Source: Planococcus sp. MSAK28401 (GTDB taxonomy: Bacteria > Bacillota > Bacilli > Bacillales_A > Planococcaceae). From it: a stretch of DNA of 64,000 bases. The stretch's first letter is position 1, and each line of letters starts with the position of its first letter. Under the pieces are notes generated by a model. It worked only from the letters and a program-made list of their open reading frames with translations. It had not been told where the DNA came from and made no database searches. A program made the position numbers and the translations under genes. The stretch covers positions 3,472,551-3,536,550 of the forward strand of contig NZ_JAAMTH010000001.1 of NCBI RefSeq assembly GCF_018283455.1, given 5' to 3'. Shown piece after piece: positions 25,936 to 35,633 of this stretch.

Positions 25936-26412
25936 TTACACATACTGAAAAACAATTTCGCCTTCTTCCATTCCAGCTGGTGTAAACTCCAGCTTTTTAA
26001 GCAACTGGATGGAAGCCAAGTTTTCAGGAGATGTTCCGGCTTTGATTTTCAGGCCGGGATATGACTGTTGGATCCAGTGAATCATGGCTTTAATCGTTTC
26101 ATAAGCATAGCCTTGTCTTTTAAAAATGGGGTTAATAGTATAGCCAATCCAACAAGTTTCGCCTTCTTTTTTAATAAAAACATCCCCCATTAGGGACTCA
26201 TCGGCTTTACGGATAATTGCTAATTGAGCACCCTTTTCCACAGATGGCTCTCTTAATAAAATTTCTTTATATTCTTCTCGGGCCAAACCTTTAAAATATT
26301 GAAACTCCATCCATTCCGGATTATTGCGGTACGTAATAAAAGCGTCCAAATCACTTTCAATAAAAGGCCTGATGTAGCACCTTTTCGACTCAAATATAGC
26401 TTGTTTCTGCAT
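25936..26412 (-). CDS. GNAT family N-acetyltransferase (RimJ/RimL-like)
   Basis: A 158-residue acetyltransferase. The start CYIRPFIESDLDAFITYRNNPEWMEF is the first helix and strand of RimJ/RimL-like enzymes; the acetyl-CoA loop is seen as NPIFKRQGYAYETIKAMI (about 93-110), a variant of Q/RxxGxG/A, and the C terminus has SPENLASIQLLKKLEF. Substrate not known. It starts after GAGGGACGC. A second GNAT gene lies just upstream on the same strand, so the two may be one operon. Confidence 0.85.
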   Translation of the reverse strand: MQKQAIFESKRCYIRPFIESDLDAFITYRNNPEWMEFQYFKGLAREEYKEILLREPSVEKGAQLAIIRKADESLMGDVFIKKEGETCWIGYTINPIFKRQGYAYETIKAMIHWIQQSYPGLKIKAGTSPENLASIQLLKKLEFTPAGMEEGEIVFQYV

Positions 26413-26460
26413 CTATTGCGTCCCTCCTCATGGGCATCCAGGCATTTAGAGCCGCAGCAC

Positions 26461-27252
26461 TCAAGAGCGAGCCTGTACCTCTTTGATGCTCTTGCCGTCC
26501 AAGAACGCATGGCACGTCTGCAATGTCAGGATGGTCTTGAATCCATAGCGGGCATAGACTTTTTCGACCCGTTCGTTAATCGGATGCACCCACAGCTTTT
26601 TGAGCTGCATGGTTTGGGCTTCCTTCTGTATATATTCTAACAACGCGCCGATTAACCCTTTTCCTCTGTATGCTTCAATGGTCGCGACACTTTCAACTCT
26701 TCCCTGATTTCCGTGAGCAAACAAGCAGGCAGAAGAACACGGGACGCCGTCGTATTTCAAGACGTAGTGGCGATAGCGCGAATCGTTGAATTCCGTCTCA
26801 AATGCTTTTTCACGCACCGTTTTCCCGCCGAACTCTTCAATTTGGCATTCCACGGATAAAGCCTCATCGTAATTCAGGGCGGTCACTTTCTCGATGACAA
26901 TGTGTTCATTCACTGGAATCGGCGCAAGTTGCTGATTCCACAACTGAATCGGCTGTGAAAACTGTTCGATCTGAAAGCCACTTTCTTTCAGTGTCTCTAT
27001 AAAGGAGGTCAAAGACTCTATATTGCCCAAATAAAACCTGGGCGTGATTCCTGAGGCACGGTAAAATGAAACGACTTCGCTGATTACATGGCCAGGCTCA
27101 TCAGGAGGCCTGTTCACGTAGGCATGGTTGGCATCGTAATAATCGGGTTGATCCGGGTTGCTGAACAACACACCCCAAGGCTGGTCCTGCTTTTTGGAAA
27201 AAGACTGCAACAACTCAAAGTCCAGCTCCTCAATCTGCTCTAGTAAATTCAT
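26461..27252 (-). CDS. GNAT family N-acetyltransferase
   Basis: A 263-residue protein whose C-terminal half is a GNAT domain: SVATIEAYRGKGLIGALLEYIQ (about 192-213) contains the acetyl-CoA motif RGKGL-G, followed by NERVEKVYARYGF. The N-terminal half resembles a second, degenerate GNAT-like domain without this motif. Substrate not known. Start after GAGGCGG. It ends 48 bases before the next GNAT gene. Confidence 0.85.
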   Translation of the reverse strand: MNLLEQIEELDFELLQSFSKKQDQPWGVLFSNPDQPDYYDANHAYVNRPPDEPGHVISEVVSFYRASGITPRFYLGNIESLTSFIETLKESGFQIEQFSQPIQLWNQQLAPIPVNEHIVIEKVTALNYDEALSVECQIEEFGGKTVREKAFETEFNDSRYRHYVLKYDGVPCSSACLFAHGNQGRVESVATIEAYRGKGLIGALLEYIQKEAQTMQLKKLWVHPINERVEKVYARYGFKTILTLQTCHAFLDGKSIKEVQARS

Positions 27253-27432
27253 GGATTTTCCGCCTCATCCCATTTTTTTGTGTGACTCACCGTACTGATA
27301 TTCCTATTAATCTCATCGTTGATTGAGTTAAGGACAGCTTAAACAAGTTCTAAGCTGTTGAGCCTTCACGGGATAGGCTTGCCGTTATTTCCCACAAGAA
27401 CTAAATGTGAGTATTAAAACTGATGAAATTGT

Positions 27433-28020
27433 TCATTTTGGCCTTTGTTTTTCACTCAACAGCCGCTCTTTATTCGGTTTTGTGTCATCCAATAGGAAGT
27501 CCACCCACTCAAGTTTCAATTTATCCGTGTTGTCTTGCCAGTACAACAGGCGTTTCTGATAAAAATTAATTTTGTCATGAACTGGTGCTTCAAAATGATC
27601 GATACCATGTTTTAAAACTAGAGCCGTTAATTCATACATGGGCAAGCCTAACGCATGCGTTTCAACATGAACAGTTGCTCCAGCATGTCCAATGGCGTGG
27701 CATAAGGCTCCATATTGCGGGTCATCAATTTCTTTTGCTACGGCATGAGAATTTAAAATAGCGCGTTTGGCTTTATCCATTTTCATTTTGCCCCTCGCCC
27801 AATCTTCGCATAGGGTTAGACAGATTCTTGGTCTTTTCTCTTTCGGGTATTTTTCTTCAAATTCCATTAGAGGTGTTTTCGCGCAACCTAAAGCCCACAT
27901 CACTAATGTTCGATGAGTCTGCTGTTGAATTAGCTGAATCAGTTCTTGTAAACATTCGCTGTCTCGAGAAAATAATATTTGGTTCTTTCGTTGAAATTTG
28001 ACTTTGACATCAGAAAACAT
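27433..28020 (-). CDS. Imm5-like putative immunity protein
   Basis: A 195-residue protein with the sequence pattern of the putative immunity proteins of the Imm5 type: VMWALGCAKTPLMEFEEKYP, RPRICLTLCEDWARGKMKMDKAKRAI, then HAVAKE and AIGHAGATVHVETHALG. It seems to be all helical and cytosolic, with two conserved histidine-rich helices. Members are thought to neutralise polymorphic toxins or to be relics of such systems. No toxin gene is next to it here, so its role is open. The start follows GAGGGGC. The family name is from recall and a profile search would settle it. Confidence 0.65.
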   Translation of the reverse strand: MFSDVKVKFQRKNQILFSRDSECLQELIQLIQQQTHRTLVMWALGCAKTPLMEFEEKYPKEKRPRICLTLCEDWARGKMKMDKAKRAILNSHAVAKEIDDPQYGALCHAIGHAGATVHVETHALGLPMYELTALVLKHGIDHFEAPVHDKINFYQKRLLYWQDNTDKLKLEWVDFLLDDTKPNKERLLSEKQRPK

Positions 28021-28201
28021 CTTATCAGCCCCTCACTAGATCATGGGTTACACACTCATCAAGGAGTGGTATCAATTCTTCCATAGAAGAAAATTCCCGA
28101 CCCGCTTAATGGAAAGCAGCTAGATTTCCTTTGGCTAAACGAGTGCTATATACTGATTATACAGACTTTTTGACTTTACTATGACGTTTGGAGGAGATCA
28201 G

Positions 28202-28951
28202 ATGATGTTCGAAAACAAAGTAGTGGTTGTGAATGGTGGGACGGATGGAATTGGCAAGGAAGTGGTTCGTTTCTTTTGCAGAGAAGGAGCTAGCGTTCAT
28301 TTTACGGGAAGAGACAGCGACAAAGGTGCTCAAGTAGAGAGTGAATGTGACGGGAAAGCCCATTTTCACCAAGTCCATAACGAAAACCCAGACGAAATCG
28401 AAAGCTTTTTTAAAGCACTTGAAACTGATGGGCATCCTATCGATATTCTCTTCAACAATGCTGGTGTTCTCTCTATCGGAATAGGCCCATTGTCTCGCGT
28501 AAAGCTAGATGACTGGAATCAATTAATTGCCGTCAATCAAACGGCGATTTTCCTCTACATGAAATATGCTTTAGCCGTGATGGGCAAGCAAAAACATGGA
28601 GTCGTGATCAATAATGCAGCGATCCTTGGAAACGATAAAGTCAATCCGATGCTGCCAGCTTATAGCGGCACCAAAGCAGCCGTTGTCGCGATGACCCAAA
28701 GCACCGCACTGCGCTTTGCCAATCAAGGAATCCGCGTCAACTGCATCTCTCCTGGCCCGACAGAAACCGACCTGGCCATCAAAGCCTATGGCGGAAAAGA
28801 AAATTACGACAAGCAATCACAGGGACACCCGAGAGGAAGCTACGGGAAGCCAAGTGAAATCGCAGAAGTTGTTCTGTTCTTAGCTTCAGACAAAGCCTCC
28901 TATATAAACGGTGCGGAAATCGTTGTAGATGGTGGTTACTCATTAAAATAA
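28202..28951 (+). CDS. Short-chain dehydrogenase/reductase
   Basis: A 249-residue classical SDR. The cofactor motif is VVNGGTDGIGKEV (about 8-20; a GGxxGxG form), followed by NNAG at about 84-87, the active-site Tyr and Lys in YSGTKAA near 155, and the C-terminal ISPGPTETDLA and NGAEIVVDGGYSL. Substrate is not known. The catalytic serine position appears as NNAAILGN, where the usual Ser is not obvious. The ATG at 28202 follows GGAGGAG; the next codon is also ATG. The open frame reaches back to 28181 without a ribosome site. Confidence 0.85.
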   Translation: MMFENKVVVVNGGTDGIGKEVVRFFCREGASVHFTGRDSDKGAQVESECDGKAHFHQVHNENPDEIESFFKALETDGHPIDILFNNAGVLSIGIGPLSRVKLDDWNQLIAVNQTAIFLYMKYALAVMGKQKHGVVINNAAILGNDKVNPMLPAYSGTKAAVVAMTQSTALRFANQGIRVNCISPGPTETDLAIKAYGGKENYDKQSQGHPRGSYGKPSEIAEVVLFLASDKASYINGAEIVVDGGYSLK

Positions 28952-29078
28952 ATAGACTTAGGAAACAAGATAGGATTAGTTTAATCATTTAACATAGAGA
29001 AGATTATTTTCCTGTCGGGTGAAGTAAAGTTGTTTTTTTACAGTCTTTCACAAGGAGCGCTTGATTGATTCAATAAAG

Positions 29079-29123
29079 CAAAAAGGTTCATTCTTCTCAT
29101 TAAGAGAAGAATGAACCTTTTCA
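29079..29123. terminator. Bidirectional terminator
   Basis: AAAAGGTTCATTCTTCTC pairs perfectly with its complement around a 4-base loop, with A and T runs on the two sides. It lies between the SDR gene and the convergent DUF1846 gene. Confidence 0.85.
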
Positions 29124-29197
29124 GTAAACGCTATAAATGAAAATACTCCCGCCTCAGGCTTCTATGGAAGGGGAAAAAGGCAGGTGTTTTCTAAAAT

Positions 29198-30706
29198 CTA
29201 ATTGTAATATAGGTTCTCAGTTGGATATACCGGATCGTTGGTGATGTCGATTCCAAGCTTCTTAAAGGTCTGTTCGTTTTCTCTATTCAATATAACCGTG
29301 GAATGAGCTTGGGTGTCTTTTAAATGTGGCAATTGCTTATAAGCCAGCTCAGAAGTAGGATTGGTGACCGCACTGATTGCCAGTGCAATGAGCACTTCAT
29401 TGGCGCTTAATGTCGGGACGCGGCTATTCAAGTCATCGGTTTTCAACCGTTGAATCGTTTGTAAAATCATCGGCGACAACAAATCAATTTCATCGGAAAT
29501 ATTGGTCAATTTCTTCAACCCATTCAAAATCGCGGCTGCCGAAGCATCCATCAAAGTGGTCGTTCGACCGGTGATCATCTCGCCATTCGGCAATTCTATC
29601 GCAATGACGGCTTGTAAATTCGTGCTGTCAATTTGCGCTTGGACTTCTTTCGCATAATTACGGGCCGGCAATACAGGTGCCCGATCCTCTTTCTTTAAAC
29701 CGGTCTCTTCTAGAATCACTTGCATGTGGCGCACACTGTCTTCATCGGCAAGCCCTTTTTTATAATCGTTCTCTACGACGAAACTGCGCCGAATGATTTC
29801 CTGCTTAGCAGCTTCCTGGACAACGCTATCATCCGTGATGCCCGATTTCAGGCGATTGACCCCCATATCAGTCGGTGAGCTGTAAACAGACTCTTTGCCG
29901 GTGATCCTTTCAATAATCCGTTTGATGACAGGAAATGTCTCAATATCACGATTGTAATTGACCGCTACTTTCTCATACGCTTCATAATGATAATTATCAA
30001 TCATGTTTACGTCTTTTAAATCGACGGTAGCCGCTTCATAAGCGATGTTTACTGGGTGCTTTAACGGCAAGTTCCAAACTGGAAAAGTCTCAAACTTGGC
30101 ATAGCCGGCTTCATTTCCCAGTTTATTCTCATGGTACATTTGGTTAAGGCAGGTGGCGAGCTTTCCGCTGCCCGGGCCAGGGGCCGTTACTACCACGATC
30201 GGCTTTGTCGTTTTAATATAAGGATTTGTCGCAAATCCTTCTTCCCCAAGGACCGCCTCCACGTTTGCCGGATAACCTTCGATTTCGCGGTGAATACAGA
30301 CGCTAATTCCGCTTCTCTCAAGCTTTGTCATAAATACTTTGACTGTTGGCTGTTTCTGGTAACGGGTGATCAAGACACTGTTGACAGAAATGCCGTATGC
30401 CCGGTATTCGTCAATTAAGCGCAGGACATCTTGGTCATAAGTGATGCCGTAATCTTCACGGACTTTGTTTCGTTCGATGTCTCCAGCGTAGACACAGATG
30501 ATGATTTCCGCCTTTTCTTTCAGTGTATGCAATAGTTTGATTTTGGCATCTTCATCAAATCCAGGCAACACACGCTTGGCATGTTTGTCGCCTATCAATT
30601 TCCCGCCAAATTCCAAGTAAAGTTTATCGTACTGCTGCACCCGTTCTAGGATGTAGGCTGATTGTTCTTTCAAATACTTCTCCGAATCAAATCCAATTTT
30701 TTTCAT
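29198..30706 (-). CDS. DUF1846 family protein
   Basis: A 502-residue cytosolic protein whose start, [19 protein letters not shown], and segments [43 protein letters not shown] match DUF1846. The GPGSGK stretch looks like a P-loop, and the family has a solved structure but no firm function as far as I recall. I use the ATG at 30706; a GTG at 30721 also opens the frame, and AAAGGTGG lies between them at a distance that favours the ATG. Single gene. Confidence 0.88.
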   Translation of the reverse strand: MKKIGFDSEKYLKEQSAYILERVQQYDKLYLEFGGKLIGDKHAKRVLPGFDEDAKIKLLHTLKEKAEIIICVYAGDIERNKVREDYGITYDQDVLRLIDEYRAYGISVNSVLITRYQKQPTVKVFMTKLERSGISVCIHREIEGYPANVEAVLGEEGFATNPYIKTTKPIVVVTAPGPGSGKLATCLNQMYHENKLGNEAGYAKFETFPVWNLPLKHPVNIAYEAATVDLKDVNMIDNYHYEAYEKVAVNYNRDIETFPVIKRIIERITGKESVYSSPTDMGVNRLKSGITDDSVVQEAAKQEIIRRSFVVENDYKKGLADEDSVRHMQVILEETGLKKEDRAPVLPARNYAKEVQAQIDSTNLQAVIAIELPNGEMITGRTTTLMDASAAAILNGLKKLTNISDEIDLLSPMILQTIQRLKTDDLNSRVPTLSANEVLIALAISAVTNPTSELAYKQLPHLKDTQAHSTVILNRENEQTFKKLGIDITNDPVYPTENLYYN

Positions 30707-31093
30707 TAATTTCAGTCCCACCTTTTATACTTCAAACTCTCTTAACCCGAGGGATAAAAACGCCTTAAGAGATACTGCTAAATAAAAATCTACTCTTTAT
30801 CATTATAAACTTTTGAAAAAAAGTAAATCGGTCCAATTGCTTCATTGATTAGGGTATCCCCATAAGCAAAGTAAGCTTTCCATCGATGTATCCGACTAAA
30901 ATAACAGAATTTAGCCCAATATTCAGCATATCCAAATGATCAAAACCTATTCCTTTTGCTAGTCTCAATAACTGAAGTAAATTAATTTATCAGTGTAAAG
31001 AAAGCATTGGAATTGGTTTTAACAACTGGATTCTCCTTGGTATTTGGACAAATCATGTATTAGTTAGAGTTTATTTACTAGCATAAACCTCAT
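30707..31093. other. Intergenic region with nothing recognised
   Basis: About 390 AT-rich bases between the DUF1846 gene and rlmH. I see no reading frame with a ribosome binding site, no strong hairpin and no known repeat. Confidence 0.5.
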
Positions 31094-31573
31094 TTACTTA
31101 TGGTACGGTTCACCCTTCATAATCCGGAACCCACGATAAACCTGCTCCAGCAAAATCAACTTCATCAATTGATGAGGAAACGTCATCTTCGAGAACGACA
31201 ATTTCTCATCCGCACGCTTCAGGACTTCATCATGCAACCCAAGAGAGCCCCCGATGACGAAGACGACTTTGCTGCGGCCATAGGTCATGAGCGATTCCAT
31301 GTCTTTGGCGAGCTGCTCAGAGGTCTTCATCTTGCCGTCGATCGCTAGGGCGATGACGTAGGCGTCTTGTGGAATTTTGGCTAGTATACGCTCGCCTTCT
31401 TTCTTTTTGACGATTTCCATATCCGCCTCGCTCAATTGCTCCGGCGCTTTTTCATCCGCGACTTCTACCTCTGTAATTTTTGCATAAGCCCCTAAGCGTT
31501 TTGCATATTCTGCAATACCCGCTTTCAAGTATTTCTCTTTCAGTTTTCCGACCGTCACAATGGAAATGTTCAC
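31094..31573 (-). CDS. rlmH: 23S rRNA (pseudouridine-1915 N3)-methyltransferase
   Basis: A 159-residue SPOUT-class methyltransferase that methylates pseudouridine 1915 in helix 69 of 23S rRNA, at the subunit interface of the 70S ribosome. The SAM-binding trefoil knot is seen in [15 protein letters not shown] (about 104-118) and the C terminus [28 protein letters not shown] is strongly conserved. The start codon is GTG after AGGGGGAT. Length is exactly the family length. Its place next to the walRK block is conserved in Bacilli (YydA in Bacillus). Confidence 0.97.
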   Translation of the reverse strand: MNISIVTVGKLKEKYLKAGIAEYAKRLGAYAKITEVEVADEKAPEQLSEADMEIVKKKEGERILAKIPQDAYVIALAIDGKMKTSEQLAKDMESLMTYGRSKVVFVIGGSLGLHDEVLKRADEKLSFSKMTFPHQLMKLILLEQVYRGFRIMKGEPYHK

Positions 31574-31629
31574 AACTTATCCCCCTTTACACGAAATTTA
31601 CAAACAAGTTGCCCACAGAGTTTATGCAC

Positions 31630-31989
31630 ATATCCACAGGCGATTCTACATATTGTAGAATTTTATTTACTCGCCACAAGATACAATGCCTGTTGTTCAC
31701 AGTAGTTGCACTTTGTGGATAACTTTTCGCTATCTGATAATTCTGTCAGTATAGGATAGCTTTCCGTTTTGGCGACAAATTCGTCAAGCCCTTGTCCCAC
31801 ATGCGTTTGGCAGCAATATAACTCCATTTTTACGCCTCCTTTCGATTTCCGAATATTCAACACAGTTATACACATTTCGTTCCCTTTTATCCACAATCCA
31901 TTTTAACAGATATAAAACACTACGGATAGCGAAGCTTTTAGCACCTGTGGATTGTTAACAATCGATTTTTAATAAAAAAGTTATCCACA
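31630..31989. other. DnaA-box cluster around the CxxH gene
   Basis: Three perfect DnaA boxes (TTATCCACA): 31714-31722 on the minus strand, 31887-31895 and 31981-31989 on the plus strand. Two more have one mismatch: 31630-31638 (ATATCCACA) and 31866-31874 (TTATACACA). They span 360 bases, partly within a small gene. dnaA itself lies about 32 kb to the right. Confidence 0.7.
31663..31827 (-). CDS. CxxH/CxxC small protein (BA_5709 family)
   Basis: A 54-residue protein starting MELYCCQTHVGQGLDEFV with CC-x-x-H near the N terminus and CNYCEQQALYLV near the C terminus. The pattern CxxH...CxxC suggests one zinc site. This tiny family sits next to rlmH in many Bacilli; function not known. The ATG at 31827 follows AGGAGGCG; the frame is open further upstream but without a site. 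It overlaps one DnaA box (31714-31722). Confidence 0.85.
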   Translation of the reverse strand: MELYCCQTHVGQGLDEFVAKTESYPILTELSDSEKLSTKCNYCEQQALYLVASK

Positions 31990-32091
31990 TGCTATTTTTC
32001 CGAACAATAGCCCCTTTTCAACTAAAAATTCGAGCTCCGAAGTGTATAATATTCAGCTGATTTTTGTTTCTTCCTCTCATTTCCGGAAATG

Positions 32092-32138
32092 AAAAAAAAC
32101 AGTTCCAATCGGTGCATAAAACACCAATTGGAACTGTT
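32092..32138 (-). terminator. Terminator after htrA
   Basis: CAGTTCCAATTGGTG and CACCGATTGGAACTG form a 15-bp stem on the minus strand, followed by T8. The stop codon of htrA is just before it. Confidence 0.9.
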
Positions 32139-32144
32139 GGGATA

Positions 32145-33356
32145 TTACTGTGTGGAATTGTCGGTGAGTTCAAGCTCGAATTCGAGCAATTCGCCGTTTC
32201 GGTATGCTTTTACTTGCAGCATATCCCCAATTTGTTTTTCATTATAAAGATGCTGGCGCAACTCGATAATATCGCCAATTTCTTCACCATCCAGCTCAAC
32301 GATGACATCGTATTGGCGCATGCCCGCTTCATCCGCTGCAGAAGACGGGACAACCGAGCTGACCACGACGCCCGCCGTGATGTCTTCCGTCAAATTCAAT
32401 GTATCTTCACGATATGTGCTCGGCACTTGCGCCAAATCAATCAGCGTGATGCCCATTGCCGGGCGCACCATTTCACCCGTTGCTTCGAGTTGATTGATGA
32501 CCGGCAGCGCCGAATTGATCGGAATCGAGAACCCAATGCCCTCGACTTGCGAAGTGGCGATTTTCATCGAATTGATGCCAATCAATTGCCCCGCCAAATT
32601 GACGAGCGCGCCCCCGCTGTTGCCGGGGTTGATCGCCGCATCTGTCTGCAAGACTTCCGCTTGCCAGTCTTCGGTACCGTCGCCGTCTAAATCGACCGGA
32701 ACTGCCCGGTCAGTACCTGATACGACGCCGCTTGTCACGGAACCGGAAAATTCAAGGCCAAGCGGGTTGCCGATCGCAATGACCGCTTCCCCGCGCTTCA
32801 AGGCATCCGAATCGCCCAGTTCCACAACGCCTTGCACTTTTTCGTTGCTCATTTCAAGGACAGCAAGATCGGTCCAGATATCACTGCCGACTACTTGCGC
32901 TTCGACTTTCGTCCCATCAGCCAATGTCACTTCGATGCCGCTCGCACCGTCAACAACGTGATGGTTCGTCACGACATACGCGGTATCGCCTTCACTTTTA
33001 TAAATGACACCAGAACCCGTACCGACTGCCTGTTCCTGGCTTTGTGAGAAGAAATCCCCGCCTGTCTGGAGATTCGATACGCCAACCACCGCATCCGACG
33101 CCTCATCGACGGCTTTCGTTACGTCGGTCGTGATATCAAGCGACGCGCCTTGCTGTTCACGGCTTTGCTGCTGGATCTGGGTGCCAGAATTCGTCGATTC
33201 GGTGCCTGGCAATAAGCCCGGTGCTTGCGAAAACAACAGCCACATCAATAGCGCCCCGACCATCACGCCAAAAACCCCCGCAAAGAAACTGCCCGCACGG
33301 CTCGGCTTCGGCTGCCTGCCATTCGGCGTTTGATTGTAATAACCCATAGCCTCCAT
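32145..33356 (-). CDS. htrA: HtrA-type serine protease with PDZ domain
   Basis: A 403-residue membrane-anchored S1C protease that degrades or refolds damaged proteins outside the membrane. A proline-rich cytosolic N terminus is followed by one membrane helix (about 23-42). The catalytic triad is His133 in VVTNHHVV, Asp163 in TDLAVLEM and Ser247 in NPGNSGGAL. A PDZ domain covers about 300-395 (GVVVSSVVPSSAADEAGM). It is the YyxA/YycK homologue next to walJ, as in other Bacilli, but here it is cut off from walJ by 670 bases of repeats and two terminators. Start ATG 33356 has a weak site; the ATG three codons on is an alternative. Confidence 0.93.
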   Translation of the reverse strand: MEAMGYYNQTPNGRQPKPSRAGSFFAGVFGVMVGALLMWLLFSQAPGLLPGTESTNSGTQIQQQSREQQGASLDITTDVTKAVDEASDAVVGVSNLQTGGDFFSQSQEQAVGTGSGVIYKSEGDTAYVVTNHHVVDGASGIEVTLADGTKVEAQVVGSDIWTDLAVLEMSNEKVQGVVELGDSDALKRGEAVIAIGNPLGLEFSGSVTSGVVSGTDRAVPVDLDGDGTEDWQAEVLQTDAAINPGNSGGALVNLAGQLIGINSMKIATSQVEGIGFSIPINSALPVINQLEATGEMVRPAMGITLIDLAQVPSTYREDTLNLTEDITAGVVVSSVVPSSAADEAGMRQYDVIVELDGEEIGDIIELRQHLYNEKQIGDMLQVKAYRNGELLEFELELTDNSTQ

Positions 33357-33546
33357 CCTCTCTTATGCCTCTCTTTTTATCATAAGATGTACCCGCCAAA
33401 ATGCAAGCAATCCTCCCTGTACGAGCCCATCAGGAAGTCATCACTCAACTTACTTTGTACACTTTCAAACTGGATGATTGGTCGCAGCGCAGTAAGATGA
33501 TGCTTCCCACAACTATTACTACGACCTCTATATTCATCCCACACTA

Positions 33547-33690
33547 GCTGATGGGAATGGAGGCGGCGAATAAATGGGCGAAGTCACGCTGAGCCCATTT
33601 ATTTGCGACACATCTGATTGAGAAATGCGGGAGCAACGTAGTTACCCGATGCGCTTCAGCAACTTTTCCCCAATCACTGTGCTTTTTCGG
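33547..33690 (+). repeat. Stand-alone copy of the array-apex hairpin element
   Basis: From 33568 it aligns without gaps for over 40 bases with the insert found in array units at 47407 and 47740. Its hairpin AATAAATGGGC (33569-33579) with GCCCATTTATT (33593-33603) is a perfect 11-bp stem, whereas the other copies use CCAATGAAATG with CATTTCATTGG. The part GCGACxCATCTG and GGGAGCAAxGT downstream is shared too. Its left flank, GCTGATGGGAATGGAGG, is identical to the left arm of the family 2 element at 33751. No gene lies in 33357-34027. Confidence 0.75.
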
Positions 33691-33750
33691 CATAAAGACC
33701 TTTTAAGCAAGCTTATAGAACCAGTCTATAGTATTTTTCCCCTCACACTA

Positions 33751-33875
33751 GCTGATGGGAATGGAGGAGGCGACTCCTGCGGGAATAGCATGAGCCGAAG
33801 ACCCTGGACGGAGCGAAGCGAAGGAAGCGGCTGAGGCCATGCCCGCGGAAAGCGTCCGCCGCAATGAGCATCAGC
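33751..33875 (+). repeat. Dispersed palindromic repeat, family 2
   Basis: A 125-bp element bounded by GCTGATG and CATCAGC (perfect inverted ends). Inside, GCGGGAATAGCATG faces CATGCCCGC, and GAGCGAAGCGAAGGAAGCGGCTGAGG is typical of the GC-rich dispersed elements found between genes in Bacillaceae and Planococcaceae. A second right end, GAAAGCGTCC then CATCAGCGGCT, occurs at 33934-33957, so a further, broken copy seems to enclose this one. Confidence 0.8.
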
Positions 33876-33959
33876 GGCTAAATGCGAGACCGCGCCAGCT
33901 GCATGACCCACATCCTGTGGGCCCGAAAGCGTCCACTTTCACGGACATCAGCGGCTCTA

Positions 33960-34010
33960 AAAAACAAAAAAACCGCCCCACAAGCCATATATAAGGCTTC
34001 TGGGGCAGTC
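33960..34010 (-). terminator. Terminator of the walRKHIJ operon
   Basis: On the minus strand GCCCCAGAAGCC and GGCTTGTGGGGC pair around a short loop and are followed by T7. It comes directly after walJ. Confidence 0.85.
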
Positions 34011-34027
34011 TCTCCTCTTACATCTAT

Positions 34028-34816
34028 TCACACCACAACCAAAGGCGTCGCTTCAGTCGGCGAGGTATCGAACAAATCGACATAATCGCCGACGAAGATG
34101 CCTTTCGTCTGCAATGTCTGCTCGACGCTCATGCGCGCGAGGTCTTTCATGTTATTGTCTTTGCTCAAATGCGACAAGTAGATGCGCGTCGGTTTCTCCG
34201 CGAGCACTTCCGACATCGCGACCGCCGCGTCTTCATTCGACACGTGCCCCACATCGCTCAGGATGCGTCGTTTGACCGACCATGGGTAACGCCCCATCTG
34301 CAGCATGCCGATGTCGTGGTTGCTCTCAAACACATACGCATCGGATGCGCCGATGATGCCTTTCATGCGGTCGCTGACATAGCCCGTATCGGTGATCAGT
34401 GCAAGTTTGCGGCCATGTTCATGGAATACATAAAACATCGGGTCCGCCGCATCATGTGACACGCCGAACGATTCAATGTCCAGCCCGCCGAACGATTTCG
34501 TCGTCTCCATATCGAAATGGAAACGCTGCTCGACCGGAATCTCGCCGACCAGCCCGTCCATCGCGGACCAGGTTTTGGCGTTGGCGTAAATCGGCACTTT
34601 ATGCCGGCGGGCGGCGATGCCGAGCCCTTTAATATGATCGCTATGCTCATGGGTGACAAGAATGCCGTCGAGCTTGCCCATATCGCGGCCGATGGAGGCG
34701 AACAACGACTCCAATTTCTTGCCACTGAGCCCCGCGTCCACTAAAAACGCATGCTCGTCGTTTTCTATATAAATGGCATTGCCAGTCGAACCACTGGCCA
34801 ATACACTGAAGCGCAT
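34028..34816 (-). CDS. walJ: MBL-fold metallo-hydrolase WalJ (YycJ)
   Basis: A 262-residue metallo-beta-lactamase-fold protein of the YycJ family, thought to act as a nuclease in DNA repair or in coordinating division with replication. The metal motif [11 protein letters not shown] (about 55-65) and further ligands in [10 protein letters not shown] and [10 protein letters not shown] are present. The N terminus [17 protein letters not shown] is typical. Start ATG after AAGGAG. It is the last gene of the wal operon, 13 bases after walI. Confidence 0.95.
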   Translation of the reverse strand: MRFSVLASGSTGNAIYIENDEHAFLVDAGLSGKKLESLFASIGRDMGKLDGILVTHEHSDHIKGLGIAARRHKVPIYANAKTWSAMDGLVGEIPVEQRFHFDMETTKSFGGLDIESFGVSHDAADPMFYVFHEHGRKLALITDTGYVSDRMKGIIGASDAYVFESNHDIGMLQMGRYPWSVKRRILSDVGHVSNEDAAVAMSEVLAEKPTRIYLSHLSKDNNMKDLARMSVEQTLQTKGIFVGDYVDLFDTSPTEATPLVVV

Positions 34817-34829
34817 AGTTAAAATCTCC

Positions 34830-35633
34830 TTACTCTGCTGTTTCCTCGTCCTTCTTGTTCAATTCAATGACACCGTCCTTGATGGCATTGACGAAATGAT
34901 CCGTTTCCTCACCTTCGGAATCCTTCACGCGGATGCGCCAGGTCGGGACGAACATCTGCCGGTTTTCCGACACTTGCACATGCGTCGAATAGCCAAGTTC
35001 GGCTTCGGTGATGCGGCTATTGGTCTCAAGCAGACTCTTTTGATAGAGCGTATGAATCGCTTCTAGCGGTTTGATCAATCTCTTTTGCTCTTCATTTTCG
35101 ATAATATTGTTGAATAAAGTTTGCTCGAAGCCAATCACGGCATCGTTTTCGTTCCAGAACACGGTTAGTTGGCCGCCTGTGCTATGGAATAGCGGGACGT
35201 CTGTGATCTGCTGGAAAAATACCGCGTGGTTCTGGTCTTCATCGATTTTCCATAAGGTGTATTCCGAGCTTTCCGGAACTTCTTCTTCAATGAATGCCTG
35301 CAGTGCGTCTTCTTTATCGCCTTCTAGATCGACTGGCTCATCGTAAGTGATTTGCAGCAGCCGTTCATCTAAAACATTGACGATCCCGTCTATTTCTACA
35401 TCAGTTTCAGCAAACGATTTTGATTCGCCGCGTACATATGGCTTATCTTCTGATATCTCCGGCAATGCCGAATAGGTGATATTGTCTCCGTGGAGCTTCT
35501 CCTCGATGCTCGATTCCGGAAGTGGTTGGATCTGTTCGGCTTCCGTATAACGGTCGATATACAGTGAATACAAGAAAACATTGAGAATCGAAAAAACAAT
35601 GATGAAAATGGTTTTTGTTTTACTCCAATCCAA
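34830..35633 (-). CDS. walI: Two-component regulator protein WalI (YycI)
   Basis: A 267-residue protein with one N-terminal membrane helix (about 8-25, [18 protein letters not shown]) and an extracellular domain. With WalH it binds WalK in the membrane and adjusts its activity in cell-wall control. The start codon is TTG at 35633, placed after AGGAGGCG that lies within the end of walH; the two genes overlap by 14 bases. The start [11 protein letters not shown] matches the family. Confidence 0.93.
   Translation of the reverse strand: MDWSKTKTIFIIVFSILNVFLYSLYIDRYTEAEQIQPLPESSIEEKLHGDNITYSALPEISEDKPYVRGESKSFAETDVEIDGIVNVLDERLLQITYDEPVDLEGDKEDALQAFIEEEVPESSEYTLWKIDEDQNHAVFFQQITDVPLFHSTGGQLTVFWNENDAVIGFEQTLFNNIIENEEQKRLIKPLEAIHTLYQKSLLETNSRITEAELGYSTHVQVSENRQMFVPTWRIRVKDSEGEETDHFVNAIKDGVIELNKKDEETAE

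Noticed and set aside
30707..31093. Possible small RNA gene between the DUF1846 gene and rlmH
   Set aside because: No promoter-terminator pair or stable hairpin visible.
33625..34085. Short frames in the gap between walJ and htrA
   Set aside because: All lie over palindromic repeats and the walJ terminator; none has a start signal.
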